DNA from: Cypionkella psychrotolerans
GTDB lineage: Bacteria > Pseudomonadota > Alphaproteobacteria > Rhodobacterales > Rhodobacteraceae
Assembly: GCF_001294535.1 (NCBI RefSeq)
Contig: NZ_LGIC01000033.1
Coordinates: 124,001-188,000, forward strand
Direction: 5' to 3'
DNA length: 64,000 nucleotides
The number at the start of each line of letters is the position of its first letter. Position 1 is the first letter of the stretch. The notes beneath the pieces are model-generated. The model did not search any database, was not told where the DNA came from, and was given only the letters and a program-made list of their open reading frames with translations. Shown here in pieces: positions 59,178 to 64,000 of the stretch. Both the position numbers and the translations under genes were made by a program.

Positions 59178-59696
59178 ATGCGGGTTTTGGGAATCGACCC
59201 CGGTTTGCGCAACCTCGGCTGGGGGGTGATTGATGTGGTGGGCTCGAAACTCACCCATGTTGCCAATGGCATTTGCCACTCGGCCCCCGGCGAGGGGGAG
59301 GGTGATTTGGCGCAAAGATTGTTCTCCTTGCACGGCCAGTTGACGGAAGTTCTGCGACAATATGGCCCCGATGCGGCAGCGGTCGAACATACGTTTGTCA
59401 ACAAAGACGCGGTGGCGACGCTAAAGCTGGGCCAAGCGCGCGGCATCGCCTTGCTGGTGCCCGCGCAATTTGGCCTGACGGTGGGCGAATATGCCCCGAA
59501 CGCGGTGAAGAAAACCGTGGTGGGTGTGGGCCACGCCGACAAGGGCCAAGTGGATCATATGGTGCGGGTGCAACTGCCCGGCGTGAAAATTGCCGGCCCC
59601 GATGCGGCGGATGCGCTGGCCATCGCGATCTGTCACGCGCATCATCTGCAAAGCGCGGGCCGTTTGCAGGCGGCGATGAAAAGGGCGGTTGGATGA
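59178..59696 (+). CDS. ruvC: Holliday junction endonuclease RuvC
   Basis: The 172-residue resolvase has catalytic acids in '[12 protein letters not shown]' (Asp7), '[23 protein letters not shown]' (Glu) and '[17 protein letters not shown]' (Asp pair). It cleaves four-way junctions in concert with RuvAB. AAGGGG precedes the ATG. It overlaps ruvA by four bases (ATGA) in a ruvC-ruvA-ruvB operon. Confidence 0.96.
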   Translation: MRVLGIDPGLRNLGWGVIDVVGSKLTHVANGICHSAPGEGEGDLAQRLFSLHGQLTEVLRQYGPDAAAVEHTFVNKDAVATLKLGQARGIALLVPAQFGLTVGEYAPNAVKKTVVGVGHADKGQVDHMVRVQLPGVKIAGPDAADALAIAICHAHHLQSAGRLQAAMKRAVG

Positions 59697-60373
59697 TCGG
59701 GAAGCTTTCGGGGCGGCTGGATTGGCGCGGGTCGGATCAGGTGTTGATCGACGTGCGCGGCGTGGGCTATATCGTCTATGTCAACGAACGCACTTTGGCT
59801 GCGATGCCTGCGGTGGGCGAGGCGGTGTCTTTGTATACCGATCTGCTGGTGCGCGAGGATCTGTTGCAACTCTTTGGTTTCGCAACACTTCTGGATAAGG
59901 AATGGCACAAGCTGCTGACCACGGTGCAAGGGGTTGGCGCAAAGGCCGCAATGGCCATCATGGGCACTCTGGGTGCCGATGGTGTGGCCCGCGCGCTGAC
60001 TTTGGGCGACCAACGGGCGATACAGGCGGCTCCGGGCGTGGGGCCGAAATTGGCACAGCGGGTGATACTGGAGTTGAAATCGAAGGCACCCGGCATCATG
60101 GCGATGGGGGCCAATTTGGCGGTGGCGGCTGTGGCGGATGATAGTGTGTTGGAGCCTGTGACGCCGATGGCCCCGCGCAAAGCAGTCGCGCCAACCGCTG
60201 CGCAAAACCGCGCTGGGTTCACGGCGGATGCTCTGTCGGCGCTGGTGAATTTGGGCTATGCGCATGGCGAGGCCGCGCAGGCGATCTCCACCATCGCGAT
60301 GGATCAGCCCGAGGCTGACACCGCTACGCTGATACGGGCGGCGTTGAAACTGCTGGCTCCGAAGGCGCGCTGA
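59693..60373 (+). CDS. ruvA: Holliday junction branch-migration protein RuvA
   Basis: The 226-residue protein has an N-terminal OB fold ('[30 protein letters not shown]'), tandem helix-hairpin-helix motifs ('[21 protein letters not shown]', '[26 protein letters not shown]') and, after a flexible linker, the RuvB-contacting domain ('[20 protein letters not shown]'). The tetramer holds the junction and loads RuvB. Its stop overlaps the ruvB ATG by one base. Confidence 0.96.
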   Translation: MIGKLSGRLDWRGSDQVLIDVRGVGYIVYVNERTLAAMPAVGEAVSLYTDLLVREDLLQLFGFATLLDKEWHKLLTTVQGVGAKAAMAIMGTLGADGVARALTLGDQRAIQAAPGVGPKLAQRVILELKSKAPGIMAMGANLAVAAVADDSVLEPVTPMAPRKAVAPTAAQNRAGFTADALSALVNLGYAHGEAAQAISTIAMDQPEADTATLIRAALKLLAPKAR

Positions 60374-61398
60374 TGCAACCTGACCCCGATCTGCGCCCCG
60401 AAGCTTTGCCGGAAGACCTTGACCGTGCCCTGCGCCCGCAGGTGTTGGAGGATTTTGTCGGCCAGCAAGAAGCCCGTGCGAACCTGCGGGTGTTCATCGA
60501 AAGCGCGAAAATCCGTGGCGAGTCGATGGATCACACGCTGTTTCATGGGCCGCCGGGTCTGGGCAAGACCACCCTCGCGCAGATCATGGCGCGCGAATTG
60601 GGGGTCGGGTTTCGGATGACCTCTGGCCCGGTGCTGGCGAAACCCGGCGATCTGGCGGCGATCCTGACCAATCTTGAGCCGCGCGATGTGCTGTTCATCG
60701 ATGAGATTCATCGGCTGTCTCCGGTGGTGGAAGAAGTGTTGTATCCGGCGATGGAAGATTTCGCGCTGGATCTGGTGATCGGCGAAGGCCCTGCGGCGCG
60801 GACGGTGCGGATTGAGTTACAGCCGTTCACGCTGGTGGGGGCGACGACGCGGTTGGGGCTGCTGACCACGCCGCTCAGGGATCGGTTTGGCATTCCCACG
60901 CGCTTGCAGTTTTATACCGAGGATGAGCTGGATTTGATCGTGACCCGTGGTGCGCGACTGCTGGGGATCCCGTCCGATCCTGAAGGCACCCGAGAGATCG
61001 CCAAGCGGGCGCGGGGGACGCCTCGGATCGCGGGGCGGTTGTTGCGGCGGGTGGTGGATTTCGTGACCGTTGAGGGCGACGGGCGGCTGACGCGGGCGAT
61101 TGCGGACCGGGCGCTGACGCGGCTGGGGGTGGATGAGATCGGGCTGGATGGCGCGGATCGGCGGTATTTGATGCTGCTGGCCGAGCATTATGGAGGCGGG
61201 CCTGTCGGGGTGGAGACGATCGCGGCGGCGCTTTCAGAGGCAAGGGATGCGGTGGAGGAGGTGATCGAGCCTTATTTGCTGCAACAGGGATTGCTTCAGC
61301 GGACCCCGAGGGGGCGGATGTTGGCAGCTCGGGCTTGGCGGCATTTGGGGTTGGATGCGCCGAAGCCACCGGGGCAACAGGATTTGTTTGAGGGCTAG
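60373..61398 (+). CDS. ruvB: Holliday junction branch-migration ATPase RuvB
   Basis: The 341-residue AAA+ motor has '[22 protein letters not shown]', Walker A '[10 protein letters not shown]' near residue 60, Walker B '[11 protein letters not shown]', sensor 1 '[18 protein letters not shown]' and a C-terminal winged helix ('[25 protein letters not shown]'). Hexameric rings pump DNA through the RuvA-bound junction. It ends the operon and is followed by a repeat-rich gap. Confidence 0.97.
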   Translation: MQPDPDLRPEALPEDLDRALRPQVLEDFVGQQEARANLRVFIESAKIRGESMDHTLFHGPPGLGKTTLAQIMARELGVGFRMTSGPVLAKPGDLAAILTNLEPRDVLFIDEIHRLSPVVEEVLYPAMEDFALDLVIGEGPAARTVRIELQPFTLVGATTRLGLLTTPLRDRFGIPTRLQFYTEDELDLIVTRGARLLGIPSDPEGTREIAKRARGTPRIAGRLLRRVVDFVTVEGDGRLTRAIADRALTRLGVDEIGLDGADRRYLMLLAEHYGGGPVGVETIAAALSEARDAVEEVIEPYLLQQGLLQRTPRGRMLAARAWRHLGLDAPKPPGQQDLFEG

Positions 61399-61497
61399 TG
61401 TCCACGCGTGGACAGGCTGTTGGTTTATATGAAATCAAGGGGTTATGGGGGCCTTGTTCATAGATTATTAAGGTTTGATGCGGGGCGTTTGTTGATC

Positions 61498-61589
61498 CCT
61501 AAGAGCCTCCGGCGGGGATATTTAGGCCAATGTGAACTGGGCAGGCGGAGGCTCTTAGGTCATCCTCTGCGCTAAAATATCCCCGTCGG
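61498..61589. repeat. MITE-like inverted repeat plus second dispersed repeat copy
   Basis: CCTAAGAGCCTCCG (61498-61511) and CGGAGGCTCTTAGG (61546-61559) are perfect 14-bp inverted repeats around 34 bases. The left arm runs into CCTCCGGCGGGGATATTT, one copy of the dispersed repeat (61506-61527). Directly after the right arm a second copy lies inverted (61561-61589, minus, with GGGGATATTT and CAGAGGATG). No transposase or clear target duplication is seen. Confidence 0.55.
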
Positions 61590-61675
61590 AGACGCAGCTT
61601 TCCACGGGATCCGCGCCACATGGTTGAGCCTGCACCAAAGCCGCGCTATCGGAGGGGCGCAAGAGGGAGGCCCGC

Positions 61676-62287
61676 ATGACGCCGGAACAGGTTCAGACGT
61701 TTTTCACCCGCTCGGATGGCAGCTATCTGTTCGCGCGCTGGGGGCGGCCGATTGTGCCGGTAGTATTTGGGGTCGAGGACGCGACGTTAAGCGTGGTCAA
61801 GGGCGCGATTGAGGCGGTTGTGACTCTGGCGGATCACAAGATGGCCGAGCATGACCCGGAACTGGGCGCGAACCTGATGGTGTTTTTCTTCCGCGATTGG
61901 GCGGAGTTGCCGCAGGTTCCTAATCTGGAACGCTTGGTGCCGGATTTGGGGCCGCTTTGCGCGCGGCTGGAGCAAGCGGGGGCAAATCAGTATCGGTTTT
62001 TCCGTTTTGATCCCGACGGCGCGATCAAGGCGGGTTTCGTGTTTTTGCGGATGGATGAGCATTTACAGGCGATTGCGGCGGCGGATTTGGCGCTTGCGCA
62101 GGCGGCGCAGGTGATTTGCTTGTGGTCGGATAGGGCGTTTGCCGAGGTGTCGCCGCTGGCGTTGATCGACGGTCAGGTGATTTTGCGGCCCGATGTGGCG
62201 GGGCTGATCCGGGCGGGCTATGCGCGGCATATGCCAGTGGTGGCGCGGGATGCGTCCCACGCGTTCCGTTTGGCGGCGCGGCTGTGA
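61676..62287 (+). CDS. conserved-looking protein of unknown function
   Basis: This 203-residue soluble protein starts 'MTPEQVQTFFTRSDGSYLFARWGRPIVPVVFGVED'. It has alternating strands and helices and no signal peptide or membrane helix. I do not recognise the family. Its stop overlaps the GTG start of the DUF2161 gene (GTGA), so the two are translationally coupled. GGGAGG lies before the ATG. It is probably first in a unit running to ybgC. Confidence 0.72.
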   Translation: MTPEQVQTFFTRSDGSYLFARWGRPIVPVVFGVEDATLSVVKGAIEAVVTLADHKMAEHDPELGANLMVFFFRDWAELPQVPNLERLVPDLGPLCARLEQAGANQYRFFRFDPDGAIKAGFVFLRMDEHLQAIAAADLALAQAAQVICLWSDRAFAEVSPLALIDGQVILRPDVAGLIRAGYARHMPVVARDASHAFRLAARL

Positions 62288-62964
62288 AAGAAGCCGATCT
62301 TTACCCGGACCTGAAGGCCTATCTGGAGGCGCAGGGTTATGTGGTGAAGGGCGAGGTTGGCGCTTGCGATATTCTGGCGCGGCGGGGAGATGAACCTGCG
62401 GTGGTGGTCGAGATGAAACTGTCCTTCAGCCTCGCTTTGGTGATGCAGGGTGTGGCGCGGCAGGCTCTGTTTGACGATGTCTATCTGGCGGTTCCGGTGA
62501 CGGAAAAAGGTTGGAGGCTGCGCTATAAGGATATTGTGGCTTTGTGTCGGCGCTTGGGGTTGGGGCTGCTCGCGGTGAAGCCGGGGCTGGTTGAGGCGCA
62601 TCTGGACCCCGGCCCGTATAGCCCGCGCAAGAACACCCTGCGGGCGGGGCGGTTGTTGCGCGAGTTTGAGCGGCGGGTGGGCGATCCGAATTTGGGTGGC
62701 ACCACTGGGATCAAGCGGGTGACGGCGTATCGGCAGGATGCGTTGCGGTGTTTGCTGGCACTGCAGGCGGGGGCAGTGAAACCCGCCGCCATCGCCAAAG
62801 TTGCAGGTGTTGCACGGGCAGGCGATATTTTGCGCGCGGATCATTATGGCTGGTTTGAGCGCGTCTCGGTGGGGATTTACGCTTTGACGCCGCAGGGGCA
62901 GGCGGCGATTGTCTCTGAGGCTGCCGAGATCGCGCGGCTTGGGGGGCAAGATGCATCAGTTTGA
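62284..62964 (+). CDS. DUF2161 family putative phosphodiesterase/nuclease-like protein
   Basis: The 226-residue protein has 'EADLYPDLKAYLEAQGYVVKGEVGACDILARRGDEPAVVVEMKLSFSLALVMQGVARQAL', a PD-(D/E)xK-like core with Asp in 'CDIL' and E-x-K in 'VEMKL', as in DUF2161. The C-terminal third looks like a winged helix ('LLALQAGAVKPAAIAKVAGVARAGDILRADHYGWFERV'). Nuclease-like activity is inferred from the fold only. It starts at GTG in a GTGA overlap and overlaps ybgC by 14 bases. Confidence 0.82.
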   Translation: MKEADLYPDLKAYLEAQGYVVKGEVGACDILARRGDEPAVVVEMKLSFSLALVMQGVARQALFDDVYLAVPVTEKGWRLRYKDIVALCRRLGLGLLAVKPGLVEAHLDPGPYSPRKNTLRAGRLLREFERRVGDPNLGGTTGIKRVTAYRQDALRCLLALQAGAVKPAAIAKVAGVARAGDILRADHYGWFERVSVGIYALTPQGQAAIVSEAAEIARLGGQDASV

Positions 62965-63349
62965 TTTGCGGGTGTATTATGAGGACACCGATCTGGCGGG
63001 CATCGTCTATTACGCCAATTACCTGAAATTCATCGAGCGTGGGCGGTCTGAATGGGTGCGGGCTTTGGGGGTGGATCAGGTCGCGCTGAAAGCCGCACAG
63101 GGCTTGGTGTTTGCGGTGCGCAGGGTCGAGGCCGATTATCTGCGGCCCGCGAAGTTTGACGATGCGTTGCAGGTGACGACGGAATGTTTGGCCGTTTCCG
63201 GTGCGCGCATTGAGCTCAGTCAAGCGGTTTTGCGCGCGGGTGAGCGGCTGTTTGTGGCGTTGGTTACATTGGTGTGTCTGACGGAAACGGGCCAGCCTGC
63301 GCGGATTCCCGTGGATATCCGCGCTAAGCTGTTGCCAAAGCGGCATTAA
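62951..63349 (+). CDS. ybgC: tol-pal-associated acyl-CoA thioesterase
   Basis: The 132-residue hot-dog enzyme has the hallmark 'YYEDTDLAGIVYYANYLKFIERGRSEWVRALG' with catalytic Asp. It hydrolyses short acyl-CoA or acyl-ACP esters and sits at the head of the tol-pal cluster, as here before tolQ. The ATG at 62951 lies within the end of the DUF2161 gene; an upstream in-frame start is unsupported. Confidence 0.93.
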   Translation: MHQFDLRVYYEDTDLAGIVYYANYLKFIERGRSEWVRALGVDQVALKAAQGLVFAVRRVEADYLRPAKFDDALQVTTECLAVSGARIELSQAVLRAGERLFVALVTLVCLTETGQPARIPVDIRAKLLPKRH

Positions 63350-63503
63350 AGCCGCGCGGCAAATTTAAGCACCTGTTCACGCAATCGAACTTTGGGGGCG
63401 GTTTGTTGCTTGGATCGCGCCATTGTGTTGGCAATAGGGTTCAATTCTTGTTAAGATTAGGGCAATAAGCGGCCAAAGAGCCCCGATAACAAGAGCAGGC
63501 ATA

Positions 63504-64000
63504 ATGAACACGGAAGCCGTCGGCATGGCGCAAGAGATTGATTTCTCTATGCTCGCCCTATTTTTTCGCGCAACCCTCACGGTGAAGCTGGTGATGATGT
63601 GCTTGATTATCATGTCGTTTTGGTCATGGTCGATCATCATCCAGAAACACATCCTGTTCCGCAAATCGCGCGGCGAAGCGACGGTGTTTGACCGCGAGTT
63701 CTGGTCGGGAGAGCCTTTGGATGGTCTGTTCGAGAAGATCGGTGGCGATCCGCAGGGTCCGTCCGAGAAGATTTTCGCTGCCGGGATGCTGGAGTGGCGA
63801 CGCTCACACCGGCAGGATGGCGGCTTGATCGCGGGGGCGCAGGCGCGGATTGACCGGGCGATGGATGTGGCGATTGCGCGCGAGGCCGGGGTGTTGAACA
63901 AAGGCCTGTCGTTCTTGGCCACCGTGGGGGCGACAGCGCCGTTCATCGGGCTGTTCGGCACGGTCTACGGCATCATGCACGCCTTTACCCAGATTGCGGC
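63504..64000 (+). CDS. tolQ: TolQ proton-channel protein, N-terminal part
   Basis: The first 165 codons lie in the window and the gene runs off the right edge. The N-terminal membrane helix ('LVMMCLIIMSFWSWSIIIQKHILF') and the start of the conserved MotA/TolQ/ExbB region ('NKGLSFLATVGATAPFIGLFGTVYGIMHAF') are visible. TolQ with TolR uses proton motive force to energise TolA for outer-membrane constriction at division. It follows ybgC by 154 bases, so it probably has its own promoter. AAGAGCAGG precedes the ATG. Confidence 0.95.
   Translation, partial: MNTEAVGMAQEIDFSMLALFFRATLTVKLVMMCLIIMSFWSWSIIIQKHILFRKSRGEATVFDREFWSGEPLDGLFEKIGGDPQGPSEKIFAAGMLEWRRSHRQDGGLIAGAQARIDRAMDVAIAREAGVLNKGLSFLATVGATAPFIGLFGTVYGIMHAFTQIA

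Overview
The window is a gene-dense, high-GC stretch of a bacterial chromosome. Gene content and order point to an alphaproteobacterium of the Rhodobacteraceae: fabA-fabB-fabI divergent from irr, xerC-DUF484 divergent from priA, ruvCAB followed by ybgC-tolQ, hisS-hisZ-hisG, a class II (B12-dependent) ribonucleotide reductase, phosphatidylcholine synthase, and two small DUF1127 proteins. The genus cannot be fixed from the sequence alone. I see no transposase, prophage, CRISPR array or rRNA. One tRNA (Gly-TCC) is present.

Layout. 1-3.8 kb: the start of an SRAP/YedK peptidase, a Cys-rich unknown pair, a GH25 lysozyme lipoprotein, an FAD oxidoreductase and a VOC protein. 3.9-15.9 kb: a nucleobase uptake and catabolism block (BMP-type ABC transporter, nucleoside deaminase, cytosine deaminase, xdhABC). 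16-24 kb: dnaE, a TauE permease, slyX and hisSZG. 24-29.5 kb: a transporter, DUF1489, nrdJ, tRNA-Gly and a site-2-type protease. 29.5-32.7 kb: fabI/fabB/fabA and irr. 33-38.5 kb: a fasciclin protein, a 5'-nucleotidase-like protein, DUF952-pyrD-GNAT and trpB. 38.5-40.5 kb: two PepSY-like exported proteins with acidic tails plus a membrane-anchored LuxR regulator. 40.5-48.6 kb: DUF2237, a flavoprotein monooxygenase, a DUF2339 membrane protein, a truncated hemoglobin and ileS. 48.7-53.1 kb: DUF1127, LysR, ogt, a methyltransferase, an EamA permease and pcs. 53.2-64 kb: xerC, DUF484, priA, prmA, a small membrane protein, DUF1127, ruvCAB, two unknowns, ybgC and partial tolQ.

Most interesting signals. 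(1) ileS has a near-consensus promoter whose predicted start lies on the ATG of a 16-codon ORF with five Ile codons, overlapped by a strong hairpin: a candidate isoleucine-responsive leader. (2) The fasciclin gene is bracketed by two RNA elements: a 10-bp perfect stem that buries its Shine-Dalgarno sequence, and a 3'-UTR hairpin displaying CUCCUCCC, the hallmark of the Rhodobacter 'cuckoo'/CcsR small RNAs, followed by an intrinsic terminator. (3) The PepSY/acidic-tail/LuxR cluster looks like an undescribed envelope-signalling module, with paired palindromes upstream. (4) ileS contains two internal segments with much lower GC3, suggesting mosaic ancestry. (5) Dispersed intergenic repeats sit at gene 3' ends.

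All calls rest on reading translated proteins and DNA by eye; no database search was run. Starts were moved to internal ATG/GTG/TTG codons where ribosome-binding sites or family lengths favoured them.
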